A stretch of 64,000 bases of DNA from Candidatus Nitrososphaera evergladensis SR1 (GCF_000730285.1 NZ_CP007174.1:1488001-1552000); one strand, 5' to 3'; numbered from the stretch's first letter, positions 49,270-58,350 are shown. Notes: generated from the sequence alone by a model not told the origin. Numbers and translations: made by a program.

Positions 49270-50286
49270 TTGCGCGTAATCCTTGTGGGCTTTGGCGTCG
49301 TCGGCCAGAGTTTTGCCAAGCTATTGCTCTCACGCTCTGCAGACCTTTACAGCCAGCACGGGGTAAAGCCAAGGATAGTGGCGTGTGTCGACAACAGGGG
49401 CTCTGCCGTATCGCCTGCCGGCCTCAACCTTGAGCGCCTGCTTGCTGCAAAAAAAGCCAAGGGCACTGTCGGCGCCTATGACAAAAAGTCTGCAACAAAG
49501 TTTAACCCATTGCAGGTCATTGAAAACGTCGAGGCCGAGGTTGTAATAGAATGCACGCCTACAGACCTCTCGACGGGCGAGCCGGGGACGTCCCACATCA
49601 TATCGGCAATGAGGACTGGCAAGAACGTCATCAGCATAAACAAGGGCCCACTTGCGCTTGCCTTTCCCTCGCTGATAGAGCTGGCAAACTATAACGGGGT
49701 CATGTTCAGGTTCAGCGGCACCGTCGGGGGCGGCACACCGATACTTGAGTTTGCAAAGCGCTGCCTAAAGGGAGACAGGATAACCTCGTTTCAGGGAATA
49801 CTGAACGGCACTACAAACTATATCCTGAGCAAGATGGAAGAAGGCCTGACGTACCAGAGCGCCCTTTTGGACGCCAAGGAAAAAGGCTACGCAGAGGCCA
49901 AGCCCGAGCTCGATACAGACGGCTATGACGCGGCCGCAAAACTGGTCATCATGGCCAACTGGATAATGGGCATGAAGGTGACCATGAAGGACGTGGCAAG
50001 GACGGGGATATCAGAGGTCAGCGTCGCAGACGTGGAAAAGGCACAATCCCGTGCAAACGCGATAAAACTGATAGCAGCATGCGACAGCAGGCGCCTTGAG
50101 GTCAAGCCTACGGAGGTTTCCAAGAAGGACCCGATATGCGTCAACGGCACGCTAAACGCTGTCACTTTCTCGTCGGAGCATTCGGGCTCGCAGACCATCA
50201 TAGGGCGGGGAGCGGGCGGCATGGAGACTGCAAGCGCGGTTCTCCGAGACCTCATAGAGATTAGAGACACGATTTTTGAGCGCTAA
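49270..50286 (+). CDS. hom: Homoserine dehydrogenase
   Basis: Reduces aspartate semialdehyde to homoserine. The 338-residue protein from TTG 49,270 begins MRVILVGFGVVGQSFAKLLL (NAD(P)-binding). It has GKNVISINKGPLALAFPSLI, GTVGGGTPILEFAKRCLKGD, and the catalytic signature ILNGTTNYILSKMEEGLTYQ with AEAKPELDTDGYDAAAKLVI. There is no ACT domain and no aspartokinase fusion. It shares a pathway with thrC at the left end of the window. Confidence 0.95.
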   Translation: MRVILVGFGVVGQSFAKLLLSRSADLYSQHGVKPRIVACVDNRGSAVSPAGLNLERLLAAKKAKGTVGAYDKKSATKFNPLQVIENVEAEVVIECTPTDLSTGEPGTSHIISAMRTGKNVISINKGPLALAFPSLIELANYNGVMFRFSGTVGGGTPILEFAKRCLKGDRITSFQGILNGTTNYILSKMEEGLTYQSALLDAKEKGYAEAKPELDTDGYDAAAKLVIMANWIMGMKVTMKDVARTGISEVSVADVEKAQSRANAIKLIAACDSRRLEVKPTEVSKKDPICVNGTLNAVTFSSEHSGSQTIIGRGAGGMETASAVLRDLIEIRDTIFER

Positions 50287-50414
50287 AAAGGCGCTTTTTC
50301 CACCCGGAAAAGGGCGTACAAGCCTTGTCAAAATATGCTTAGCTGAGCTGTCAAGCAGTAGAAACAAATTACCTATAAATATCCGATCTGCATTCAAATT
50401 CTTATACTAGAACT

Positions 50415-50570
50415 ATGCAGATTTTAGGCATGGACACGGAAAAAACTGAGGAAATTGCAGGCGGGGAAATTGTCTGCGACCAGTGTGGCAAGAGGCCAGC
50501 CGAGATATTCCAGGTGACGGGCGACTATTGCGTCGAATGCTGGCAGGCCATAACGCACACAAGTACATAA
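50415..50570 (+). CDS. 51-aa zinc-ribbon protein
   Basis: MQILGMDTEKTEEIAGGEIV is followed by CDQCGKRPAEIFQVTGDYCV and EC: two CxxC pairs 18 residues apart, one zinc ribbon. Codon bias is chromosomal. It lies alone between homoserine dehydrogenase and the integrase, 57 bases before the integrase start. Such one-ribbon proteins are numerous in Nitrososphaera-type genomes; role unknown. Confidence 0.7.
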   Translation: MQILGMDTEKTEEIAGGEIVCDQCGKRPAEIFQVTGDYCVECWQAITHTST

Positions 50571-50626
50571 TTAAGTTAGTGTTGGATATTAGCCTAAAAT
50601 ATCATAGTTCCTAGTTTCAGCCTGTA

Positions 50627-51934
50627 ATGGCTTTAATCGTTGAAGCAAAAGGCGCATACCAGAGGTTTCTTAGTAAGACAAGAAATGACTTCACACGTAG
50701 GCAATACGATCACTTTCTAACTACATTTATCGAATTCACTCTGAAGGTCAAGGTCGATTCTCCAAAGCTTCAAGAACTGAAGAAGGAATTTACAAAGAAC
50801 CGCCACAAGGAAAAGGCCACAAAGGAGGCACTCAAGAAGTCAATACTAGAAGAGAAAATTAGGATCATGGAGCCATTGGTTGCTCAGATCACAGAGCTTC
50901 CTATTACAAGCTTGGAGGACCTGATAATTGACTTCATCAACTACCTTAGTGGAATAGGCAGAGGTTATGGCAGCCAGATTGCCGTTGTAAACGCCATGCG
51001 CAAGTTCTGCAAGGCCAATAAAATAGTCCTTGATTTTGATGGGCTACGAGAAGCAGTTGGAGAGGATGACACGGAGAGGGACGACAAGCCGTATTCTAAG
51101 GACATGGTTCAGAGGGTCATGCAAGCAGCCGACTTGCGTAAACAGACAATCATAGGAATCCTTGCATCCTGTGGAATGCGCAGGGGAGGTTTGGCAGATT
51201 TGAAGTTAAAGCATCTGACAAAACTTTCGGTAGATAATTGGCCTACGGTGTATGCCCTAAAGGTGTATCCCAACTCAGCAAGGTCCTGCTATACCACATT
51301 TGTAACGCCAGAGGTCACGGCAATCATTGATCAGTACTTAGAATCCCGTCGAGCCGCCGGAGAGACGTTAAATGAAGAATCACCATTGCTAAGAGAGCAG
51401 TTCGCTATCGAAAGCGCCGACAATCCCCGGCACATCACAACGGGCACGATAGCACAACTCGTGCATCAAGTGATTGAAGATGCTGGACTAAAAGGAGAAC
51501 TAAGGAAGAACAAAATCCATGAAATGCACGGGTTCCGTAAGCATGTTTACACTGAGCTCATTAAGGCAGGAGTTAAAGACATCAACGTTAAACGCATAGT
51601 TGGACATTCTACTGGACTAGGCAAAAACTATGACCGCCAAGAATTGGAAGACGTGTTGCGAGATTACATGAAAGCGCTGCCTGCCTTAACCATCTCTGAT
51701 GCTCCGGTCCTCCGTGCCGAGCTAGAGAAGATGAAGATACAGAATGCAGACATTGATATCTTGAAAATCAAGGTCAGCCAGCAAGCTGATGACCTGCGGG
51801 TTATGCAGAGCATACTTGAGAGATATGCCAAGGGTGAGATACAACAGCCGCCTAAGAGGTCGCCTGAAGAGGAGCGGGACTATTTGGAGTGGCTGTTGCG
51901 GGATTATGAGAAGGAGCATGGCGGCTCCTCCTAG
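50627..51934 (+). CDS. Tyrosine recombinase/integrase
   Basis: A 435-residue site-specific recombinase. Residues 1-130 form the SAM-like core-binding domain (KTRNDFTRRQYDHFLTTFIE). The catalytic domain carries the expected set: Arg I in ILASCGMRRGGLADLKLKHL, HxxR in IHEMHGFRKHVYTELIKAGV, His in RIVGHSTGLGKNYDRQE, and the nucleophile Tyr is most likely that of KNYDRQ. A C-terminal coiled coil (LRAELEKMKIQNADIDILKI) is typical of archaeal virus and plasmid integrases. The 3' end overlaps the next, minus-strand gene by 83 bases. Confidence 0.93.
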   Translation: MALIVEAKGAYQRFLSKTRNDFTRRQYDHFLTTFIEFTLKVKVDSPKLQELKKEFTKNRHKEKATKEALKKSILEEKIRIMEPLVAQITELPITSLEDLIIDFINYLSGIGRGYGSQIAVVNAMRKFCKANKIVLDFDGLREAVGEDDTERDDKPYSKDMVQRVMQAADLRKQTIIGILASCGMRRGGLADLKLKHLTKLSVDNWPTVYALKVYPNSARSCYTTFVTPEVTAIIDQYLESRRAAGETLNEESPLLREQFAIESADNPRHITTGTIAQLVHQVIEDAGLKGELRKNKIHEMHGFRKHVYTELIKAGVKDINVKRIVGHSTGLGKNYDRQELEDVLRDYMKALPALTISDAPVLRAELEKMKIQNADIDILKIKVSQQADDLRVMQSILERYAKGEIQQPPKRSPEEERDYLEWLLRDYEKEHGGSS

Positions 51935-52499
51935 CCTTCGCATAACAGGCACGACCACAATACTTGCCTTTACCCATTTTCAAATGTGATTTAGGCACTC
52001 GAACTGGAGCATTACAAAATCGACAATTATTTACAACGCTGCGAGTACTCTCACGTTTTGGAATTATTTCCATACGATTTGGGCATTGAATGTAGCATTG
52101 CCATGAGCAGAACAGATTGGCATCACTCCTTGGCTTGAACGGTTTTCCACAATTCCTACAGTTAGGCAAATGATATCTGTTCTCCTGCCCCGGAAAGTAG
52201 GGATTAAAGCGGCTGTCCCAATAGCATCTATGAGAGCAATAGAACTCGCCATGTGCGTTATGTGAAAGACGTTTCCCACATTGCCGGCAGGTTGGCAAGC
52301 CGGCTTCATACCGTTGAATGATAGACTCGACAAAGAATCTCCGGTTACGAGTCTGCCGGCAAATATCGTCAATGCCAAAACCACGTTTGAAAAGTTTGAT
52401 GATTAGATCTCTAGAGTCAAAGCCCCACGTGACCTTCTTGGGCTGAGGTGGTAGGTACTTTGGAACGTATGGCTTGTATTTTTTCCTAAAACCTACCAC
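51852..52499 (-). CDS. Protein with three zinc-finger knuckles
   Basis: A 215-residue basic protein. Three related modules each have CxxC, then C-x3-C: CRQCGKRLSHNAHGEFYCSH (~residue 76), CRNCGKPFKPRSDANLFCSW (~115), and CRFCNAPVRVPKSHLKMGKG ending YCGRAC (~160). They look like treble-clef or HNH-derived fingers. The N-terminal part (SRDLIIKLFKRGFGIDDICR) resembles a helix-turn-helix. A DNA-binding role is likely. Overlap with the integrase 3' end implies antisense transcripts. Confidence 0.75.
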   Translation of the reverse strand: MVGFRKKYKPYVPKYLPPQPKKVTWGFDSRDLIIKLFKRGFGIDDICRQTRNRRFFVESIIQRYEAGLPTCRQCGKRLSHNAHGEFYCSHRCYWDSRFNPYFPGQENRYHLPNCRNCGKPFKPRSDANLFCSWQCYIQCPNRMEIIPKRESTRSVVNNCRFCNAPVRVPKSHLKMGKGKYCGRACYAKARRSRHAPSHNPATATPNSPAPLQATS

Positions 52500-52526
52500 C
52501 TGTGCTTGTCACCTATGCCCCATGCC

Positions 52527-52850
52527 CTAGTTCGGAAGAGGAACGCCCGGTTGCGTTGATGTGCGAAAAAAGGTCACGGTGGATTTGCCAGTTATGCCTA
52601 TCTTTGACTTGGCCTTTTCCATACTTTTCAGCATTCGGGATTCATTCAAAGAGGCAGCAGACTCACTCTCGGCGAGATATCTTTGGCGGGCTTGCTCGAA
52701 CTCGGCATGTTGTGCTTCCGCCTGCTTGATCTCCTCTAACCGTGACAGCTCATCAGCTCGTGCCTTTACCGCCTTTTCAGCAAGGCGTTTCTGTTTCGCT
52801 GCACGACGTACTATCTTTAGTTTTTCTGTCTCGGTTAATTTCCTTGGCAT
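52527..52850 (-). CDS. Basic coiled-coil protein
   Basis: A 107-residue protein: MPRKLTETEKLKIVRRAAKQ and a long charged helix rich in A, E, K and R (EKAVKARADELSRLEEIKQA), then a short tail. No cysteines or membrane part. It precedes the zinc-finger gene by 27 bases on the same strand. Likely a nucleic-acid-associated or structural helper; not assigned. Confidence 0.6.
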   Translation of the reverse strand: MPRKLTETEKLKIVRRAAKQKRLAEKAVKARADELSRLEEIKQAEAQHAEFEQARQRYLAESESAASLNESRMLKSMEKAKSKIGITGKSTVTFFRTSTQPGVPLPN

Positions 52851-53091
52851 ATCTATCTAAAATTAAAAGGAGAACGGATCCCGGTCATGCCAAACCGGGC
52901 CCCGTATACGGATTAGTCAGCGCAATAGAGGGAATGATGCAAGGAAGCCTCTTTGTGTTATCAGGACCGCCATGAAGATCAGTGCTGGCTGTACGCCGTT
53001 TCAGACTTTGCAGGCTAGGATGATCATGAACTAGTTCTATGCCTAACCTCAAAAAATAAGGTAAAAAAGGACTTGGCTTGGATATTCGTTC

Positions 53092-53739
53092 CTAGTTTAC
53101 GGTCTTGGCTATCTCAAGCAGCTTGGACAGAGACTCCATACCCGAAATAGAATATCCAAGTTTTGTGTTGTCATCAAACCATGCTACCTTTCCAGGCATC
53201 TGAGCAGGTGTTGTCTCTACGGTTGTTCCATTGATTTTGTATGTAGATGCGCCTTCAAACGGCTCCCATCCGTATCCTTTGAATCCATTTACCTCAATAG
53301 CCTGCGGATGTGCCTGTAATCCCGGATCCTTTGAGAAGTTGTCCAGCGATATTCTCTGCATTTCCTCACTACTGCTTGCCCAGTCTATTGGTCCAGTAAG
53401 CTCTACTATGGAACGTTCCTGAACTTGGTTATCCAAACCAAGGTTTGGACAGATTTCATGGTCTGCATAGTAGAGAGCCACAGTGTTTGGGAAGTCTGCT
53501 ACTGCTTTTAAGGAATATCCGCTAGGCAGGGAGGCTAGATCTGGTTGCTTTATGGGAAAGTTTACTTCTATCTGAGAAGGGTCTGTTTTGCAGACGTTCT
53601 TGTCAGTAGCAGATGCCTCGTCTGTAGTCGTATTGCTGCCAGAAAGCAAGCCTGCCATTTGTAGAGATAGCACATATGCGATTGCCACTGCAGCAATCGA
53701 CACTCCTATCACGGTCGTTTTCATCTTGTTATTCATCAT
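53092..53739 (-). CDS. Membrane-anchored extracellular protein
   Basis: A 215-residue protein with one N-terminal signal-anchor helix (TTVIGVSIAAVAIAYVLSLQ) and a polar Ser/Thr/Asp linker. The globular domain has single cysteines that may pair (KNVCKTDPSQ and HEICPNLG). The C-terminal part (GYGWEPFEGASTYKINGTTV, KLGYSISGMESLSKLLEIAK) resembles domains that sit outside the membrane and probe or bind small ligands, but I cannot name a family. It follows the gene at 54,593 with a two-base gap: a two-gene unit. Confidence 0.65.
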   Translation of the reverse strand: MMNNKMKTTVIGVSIAAVAIAYVLSLQMAGLLSGSNTTTDEASATDKNVCKTDPSQIEVNFPIKQPDLASLPSGYSLKAVADFPNTVALYYADHEICPNLGLDNQVQERSIVELTGPIDWASSSEEMQRISLDNFSKDPGLQAHPQAIEVNGFKGYGWEPFEGASTYKINGTTVETTPAQMPGKVAWFDDNTKLGYSISGMESLSKLLEIAKTVN

Positions 53740-53741
53740 AA

Positions 53742-54593
53742 CTATTCACCCGGTAACTCCCACTGCTGCGCAAAGTTTCCAGATGTGACACAGTCATCCG
53801 TAGTTGCAAGACTAGGTCCAACATCTACCTTGTCTATAAGTTGGGTACCTCCAGCATTGTACTTTGCTTTGTAGTCTATTAACCATCCCGGACTCGAAAC
53901 GCCATTAGTTGTATAGCACTTTACTAATGATCCGGTGCTAAAATATGTCGATGAGTCTTGCGTAAGGACGCCAGAGTTCCAGTAATAGTAATGATTTCCA
54001 TCAAACTCGCCGGGCATTGTATTGCTTCCCGCACCATAGATGCTGAAGGTTCTACCTGTTACGCCGGCGATTGAGCCTGTGCTAAAAGTGCCTGTTCCAA
54101 AACAGTATGAATATACATTTGATAAAGATCCTGTAATAGCCTGACCTGTCCAGCAATTTGCACTAGTACCCGATTGTGCGTTTTGTGTTACAATAAGACG
54201 AGGTTGAGAGCCGCTACTAAGTTGATTGACCAGATTGTGTGTGGGTCCTGAGCCGTTGGGCTTGACGTAAATTAAATCATAATTGATCACAAGAGAAGTA
54301 CTGGTATCTTTGTATGACAACCACCCAGCTCCTATTCCTTGATTGCCATTGATAGCATCTATGTGCATAACATATGCTACATAATCCCTATGATTATTGA
54401 AACCAAGGCTACTCATTACAGGGGTTATGACAGTAGCGGTGTCTGTTCTTACTCCTGCTACTACTCTACTACCTGATGGGAGTATGCCTACGTAGGCTTG
54501 TTGTTGCGTTGCGTTAGCCACCAATGGAACGACAAGTAGGCCTCCGACAGCTATGATCACCACGACATATAGAAGATTATTGCCAGCAAGCAT
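53742..54593 (-). CDS. Secreted Ser/Thr/Gly-rich beta protein
   Basis: A 283-residue protein: signal-type helix (LLYVVVIIAVGGLLVVPLVA) followed by beta-rich sequence with many Asn, Ser, Thr and Gly (GAGWLSYKDTSTSLVINYDL, GNHYYYWNSGVLTQDSSTYF) and three or four cysteines (NCWTG, SYCFG, KCYT, DDCV). Several N-x-S/T sequons suggest glycosylation. The style recalls the beta-rich protein at 13,518 in the first element. Presumably an extracellular surface or binding protein. No C-terminal anchor. Confidence 0.62.
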   Translation of the reverse strand: MLAGNNLLYVVVIIAVGGLLVVPLVANATQQQAYVGILPSGSRVVAGVRTDTATVITPVMSSLGFNNHRDYVAYVMHIDAINGNQGIGAGWLSYKDTSTSLVINYDLIYVKPNGSGPTHNLVNQLSSGSQPRLIVTQNAQSGTSANCWTGQAITGSLSNVYSYCFGTGTFSTGSIAGVTGRTFSIYGAGSNTMPGEFDGNHYYYWNSGVLTQDSSTYFSTGSLVKCYTTNGVSSPGWLIDYKAKYNAGGTQLIDKVDVGPSLATTDDCVTSGNFAQQWELPGE

Positions 54594-54720
54594 CCTCTCT
54601 TACAATTTCCCTTATCTTGAACAATCATATAAGATTTTATCCGAATCATGTTCCTGAGAGTTGCATTATACGCTTTCAGAAAATGGATTCATAAGAGAAT
54701 CACACTGGCTTTTCCGGCGA

Positions 54721-54742
54721 GTCGGTCCCTTGAGGGACCGAC
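54721..54742. terminator. Perfect nine-base-pair hairpin
   Basis: GTCGGTCCC-ttga-GGGACCGAC (54,721-54,742) lies 28 bases past the stop of the minus-strand gene at 54,771 and 128 bases ahead of the next start. It may end or shield the upstream transcript. A run of T on the minus strand is lacking, so a factor-binding site or tiny RNA is also possible. Confidence 0.4.
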
Positions 54743-54770
54743 GAGCACAGGGGCGAGCATGGAGTAAATA

Positions 54771-55247
54771 TCAAAAGCAGTTTTCCTTCTCCAAATAGTG
54801 GAGAATGTTTTGGTCTGTGAGCTGTATTCCTCCACCGTGATCGTTGACACAGACAAACTCCATCCTTTCAACATTGGCATCATAATCAATATCTATAATC
54901 AAAACTACCTGAGGCTCCCTTTGCAGGGTGCCGTTGTATCGCAGGCTGGTATTCCCTGCCTCAGTCTTCTCGTAGATGACTTGACGGCCCTCCACGGTTA
55001 CTTTTGGTTCTCCGTACTTCTTTTGGAACGCTTTCATCTCTGGCAATGTATTCAGTTTTTCTTTCACAAGTCCTTCGCTGTTGGGTTTCAGGCCTATGGG
55101 AACGTCGGCTGGCGGACTGGTTTGCAAGAGTCTGGGCAAATCAGGAATTACAACAACGATTATGATGACCACCACTATGATTGACATGATTAATCCAAAT
55201 ATCAAGAAGCGAGAATTGTCACCGCCTATGAAAGGGTCAATCGACAA
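54771..55247 (-). CDS. Membrane-anchored protein with MSID N-terminus
   Basis: A 158-residue protein: MSIDPFIGGDNSRFLIFGLI, an N-terminal anchor helix of exceptional I/V content, then a soluble domain (KAFQKKYGEPKVTVEGRQVI, VVLIIDIDYDANVERMEFVC) with two cysteines near the end. The first codons and the upstream 60 or so bases match those of the gene at 57,579 (MSIDSFVRGG), so the two share a duplicated promoter and leader. Function unknown. Confidence 0.65.
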   Translation of the reverse strand: MSIDPFIGGDNSRFLIFGLIMSIIVVVIIIVVVIPDLPRLLQTSPPADVPIGLKPNSEGLVKEKLNTLPEMKAFQKKYGEPKVTVEGRQVIYEKTEAGNTSLRYNGTLQREPQVVLIIDIDYDANVERMEFVCVNDHGGGIQLTDQNILHYLEKENCF

Positions 55248-55359
55248 GTGTCTGGAATCTTTGCGTTATGAAAGTTAAGGATACTGGAGAGTGACGATAG
55301 AAGCTCATCAGAGGGCCCGAAACGGAGGACGAGCTTCGCAATCATTGATTCTAACTCGC

Positions 55360-55875
55360 TCAGGTTATCAAACTCCCTTTGACCCTCAGGATCGCCAGAA
55401 AGAGAGTGTCCCCGCTAGCAATCTCCATTCCGTCGAAGGTATCCTTGCGAAACAAAATGCTACCTCTAGAATCGACAGATTTGAATTTGACTGCAACATT
55501 TGCATATGCAATGTATCTCGCACCATTAGCATAATTCGCCCAAATGTTCCTACCTTCTTGAGTGAACGATCCGAGAACGGTTGCATCAAGGTATGCGGCT
55601 AAAGGATTCTGTCGATGAGAGATATCACTTCCGCTCACCCCTAATACAATCTCTGATTTTTCATGGAGACCTAACCGGTCCACATCGTCTTTTCTCACTA
55701 TGATGCTGCCTCGTAGGTTGCTGTAGTAGCCATCCGTAAGCACCAATTTCACAAAAGCATGATCTTTTTGGAGGGGAGTCATTTCATGGATGTACACGGA
55801 ATACGTTCCCTTCCATTCTCTCCTCATGCGATTATTAACTGGAAAGACATTCAAAATATTTGTATTCTTTGCCAT
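55360..55875 (-). CDS. Beta-rich cytosolic protein, unknown
   Basis: A 171-residue protein: MAKNTNILNVFPVNNRMRRE, then repeated strand motifs of similar shape: SNLRGSIIVRKDDVDRLGLH and VDSRGSILFRKDTFDGMEIA. The two RGSI(I/L)-x-RKD halves suggest an internal duplication of an AbrB-like or swapped-hairpin fold, which would make it a DNA-binding regulator. That is an inference from the repeat. No signal peptide. Confidence 0.6.
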   Translation of the reverse strand: MAKNTNILNVFPVNNRMRREWKGTYSVYIHEMTPLQKDHAFVKLVLTDGYYSNLRGSIIVRKDDVDRLGLHEKSEIVLGVSGSDISHRQNPLAAYLDATVLGSFTQEGRNIWANYANGARYIAYANVAVKFKSVDSRGSILFRKDTFDGMEIASGDTLFLAILRVKGSLIT

Positions 55876-56062
55876 CGACGTCTAATGAATAACAAAAGAA
55901 TCTGTAAGTATCCGAGAGGTTCTTCAGCACAAGTGCCCACCAACCCGGGATCCCTGAGAGCTGACGAGCGTGAGGGCATCATAGTATCATTTTCTAGTCT
56001 GCAATCACCTCACGAAATATTCTTAAGAATTGGACATCTAATCTCACCGGATCAGATAAATC

Positions 56063-56761
56063 TTGCAGCTTGATGGTAGTACGGTCGGATTACTTTTGAC
56101 AGTAATTGTTGCCGGTTGTATTTGCATCTCCTTTCTTTTTGAACCGACTGCATATGCACAACAGGGAGGAATCGGGTCAAGATCAGTTCCACCACCGGAC
56201 TATGAGAAATGGAACGCAGCTCATCCCACTCTAAGAATGAATATCATACATTATCCAGCAGATAATTCTACAGTAATTAATCTACGATTGTATGATAACC
56301 GAACAAATCAAGATATTCCTTGGGTATACTATCACCTGAATATCACCACTGCAGACGCATCATCCACTCCCATCGTCAATGACTTCTTTCAGACACATAA
56401 TGGCACGCTAGTTCTGAAGATAGTTAGTGACCCTAGTCTTTCTGCTGCAAAAATTATTGCATCGAGAGAGCCCTTTATCGGTGCCTATGTGGCTGACCCG
56501 AACTCGCCCATCGTCATCATGACGCCATTCATCAAACCGTCTGGTTCATATCTTCTCCATGCCGAGATCTTTGGCGTTTACTACCCGACGAATATTTTTG
56601 ATGACAGGCACATTAAGGGGACCACATTTGCATTTGATGGAAGTGATGTAGTAAACGAGACGCACGCAGTTCCAGAGTTTTCAATCATCTATCTAGTGAT
56701 GGCCGCATCTGTTGCTGGAGTCATTGCACTATTTAGAACCAAAATAAAGTTTGGCTTGTAA
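56063..56761 (+). CDS. Secreted protein with PEF-CTERM-type C-terminus
   Basis: A 232-residue protein from TTG 56,063. The signal helix is GLLLTVIVAGCICISFLFEP, cut near AYA. The ectodomain is a beta sandwich-like region (TVINLRLYDNRTNQDIPWVY, HYNLTI-like strands, sequons NNRT, NITT). The end is VPEFSIIYLVMAASVAGVIA followed by a basic tail. It is similar in plan to the protein at 14,368 in the first element, with the domain type also shared by the gene at 57,579 (YDNETQ..IRFLHYNLTI). Likely displayed on the cell surface. Confidence 0.72.
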   Translation: MQLDGSTVGLLLTVIVAGCICISFLFEPTAYAQQGGIGSRSVPPPDYEKWNAAHPTLRMNIIHYPADNSTVINLRLYDNRTNQDIPWVYYHLNITTADASSTPIVNDFFQTHNGTLVLKIVSDPSLSAAKIIASREPFIGAYVADPNSPIVIMTPFIKPSGSYLLHAEIFGVYYPTNIFDDRHIKGTTFAFDGSDVVNETHAVPEFSIIYLVMAASVAGVIALFRTKIKFGL

Positions 56762-56823
56762 TATGTGGGATGTCTTTCGCCACTGTCAGCAATAGCTGAT
56801 ATAGCGAACCTTCATCGTTTCTG

Positions 56824-57579
56824 TTACTCCGAATACAGTTTGCCATCCGCCGTCAACGTCCAGTAGATGTCAAAGCTTGGAGGATAGTTTGGCTTAAGGA
56901 AGAAGCAATTCGATGAATCAATTCCCAGAAGGTCAATATGTATGTGATACGTGCTTGGCTTTTCCAGCAGTACGTTGTCTATGTTTATGGTGCCATTATG
57001 TTCTGGAAGATAGGGCGGATAGTACGCTTGAAAAATCGTTGGTTCTATCGGAGCATGAATTACTACTGGATCAGTTGAGTTTTCAGAAGCCGCATGTAAG
57101 TTTAGTGTGAGGTCTGCAGTAGTGTAGAAAAGAGTAGGAGCAAGGACTACTTTCTGGTCATCTCCATTAGTAATGGTTAGATTGTAATGTAGAAAGCGAA
57201 TTATCTTTTGTGTTTCGTTGTCATACAGTGTTATTTTTAGTGACAAATCCGTCTTACCTGCAGATGCAGGATGGGAGAGTTTGCCATTGTTGTCGTCACC
57301 TGCATGCCCTTGCGCCAATGGCAACGCCGTTATGTTATAGCCAAGTACTACTCCTTTGTGAGCAGGTGCCAATATGGGTGGCTCGATCCTATCAGAAGCG
57401 ATAAAAGCAGGCCCCACATACTGACATTGAACAACGCTAGAACTTGCCAAGGCGTTGACATGATTTTCAGCTTGCATATAGCATATTGACGATATCATAA
57501 GCATGACCAACGCAAGCAGGAGACATCGAGAAATCAACATTCCACTGCTGCCTCCCCTTACGAAGGAGTCAATCGACAT
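56824..57579 (-). CDS. Secreted protein related to the PEF-CTERM neighbour, no C-anchor
   Basis: A 251-residue protein: MSIDSFVRGGSSGMLISRCL, then a signal helix (LLLALVMLMISSICYM). The ectodomain contains SLKITLYDNETQKIIRFLHY and NLTITNGDDQKVVLAPTLFY, closely like NLRLYDNRTNQDIPWVYYHL in the convergent neighbour at 56,063, so the two ectodomains are homologous. The C-terminus lacks the PEF signal. The leader and promoter match those of 55,247. It may be a secreted partner of the anchored protein. Confidence 0.68.
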   Translation of the reverse strand: MSIDSFVRGGSSGMLISRCLLLALVMLMISSICYMQAENHVNALASSSVVQCQYVGPAFIASDRIEPPILAPAHKGVVLGYNITALPLAQGHAGDDNNGKLSHPASAGKTDLSLKITLYDNETQKIIRFLHYNLTITNGDDQKVVLAPTLFYTTADLTLNLHAASENSTDPVVIHAPIEPTIFQAYYPPYLPEHNGTINIDNVLLEKPSTYHIHIDLLGIDSSNCFFLKPNYPPSFDIYWTLTADGKLYSE

Positions 57580-57645
57580 ACGGAGAGTGTCGAATCATGA
57601 TAATTAAGAATACTGGAAGGGAATGATAGAATAAGAAGGTGGGAG
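57540..57645 (-). repeat. Duplicated promoter/leader (pairs with 55,210-55,310)
   Basis: The region around the start of the 57,579 gene and that of the 55,247 gene share GTCAATCGACA (first codons), a -AGTGTC- element, and GGATACTGGAGAG...GACGATAG versus GAATACTGGAAGG...ATGATAG. The similarity ends shortly beyond. It suggests that one gene start was copied in front of a new body. Confidence 0.5.
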
Positions 57646-57744
57646 GCGAGCGCATGAGGACGGTGGTAGTGGCGAGAGGAGGGCACTGTCTTGCCATTTC
57701 TTTATATTCCCAAAAATGATATGGATGAATGTGTATTTGAGTGA

Positions 57745-58350
57745 ATGGCGGGTAGTAGCAACAATTCTAAAGAAAAAACAGAAACTATAACTTTTCGACT
57801 GAAGGCCGAGCTTATTGACCAGCTAAAGAAGGAAACAATAGAAGAGGGAATGAATCTTAATTCTCTCGTCCAGAAGGCTCTGATGGAGTATCTTTGGTGT
57901 CATTCAGGCGTCGCCAAAGGAACGATGGTTCCTACTTCAAAGTCAAGATTCAAAGCTATAATGGAAGAGCTATCCAAGGAGCAGATACTCCGGGTGTCTG
58001 AAGCCAATGACAAGACGAATCCGAAATCGTTGCAGTTTGTTTTGCATGGAGAATATACCGAACAGGCTCTGAGTGAAAGCCTGGAGATATGGTCGATTGC
58101 TTCAAGATTTGACTTTGTGAAGAGAATACTGGACGATAAGAGAGTTTACATGTCAGTTCGACATGGCATGGGATACAAATGTTCACTCTTTTTTTGCACT
58201 ACTATAGTTGAAGCGATTCACAATGCCTCCGGCAGGCGCCCATTGGCAACTGTTTCGGAGGATTACTTTGCACTAACTGTCGATCCTACGGCGGCTAAAC
58301 ATGTACTGCAGTCTCCAGAGCTGCAGCGCAAAAAGATAAAGGGAGAATAG
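57745..58350 (+). CDS. Ribbon-helix-helix protein with C-terminal domain
   Basis: A 201-residue protein. Residues 10-50 look like a CopG/MetJ-type ribbon-helix-helix: TETITFRLKAELIDQLKKET, MNLNSLVQKALMEYLW. The roughly 140-residue C-terminal domain (SLQFVLHGEYTEQALSESLE, KRVYMSVRHGMGYKCSLFFC) is unknown and may bind a ligand. A TATA-like TTTATATT lies about 45 bases upstream. Probably a transcription regulator of this accessory region. Confidence 0.75.
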   Translation: MAGSSNNSKEKTETITFRLKAELIDQLKKETIEEGMNLNSLVQKALMEYLWCHSGVAKGTMVPTSKSRFKAIMEELSKEQILRVSEANDKTNPKSLQFVLHGEYTEQALSESLEIWSIASRFDFVKRILDDKRVYMSVRHGMGYKCSLFFCTTIVEAIHNASGRRPLATVSEDYFALTVDPTAAKHVLQSPELQRKKIKGE

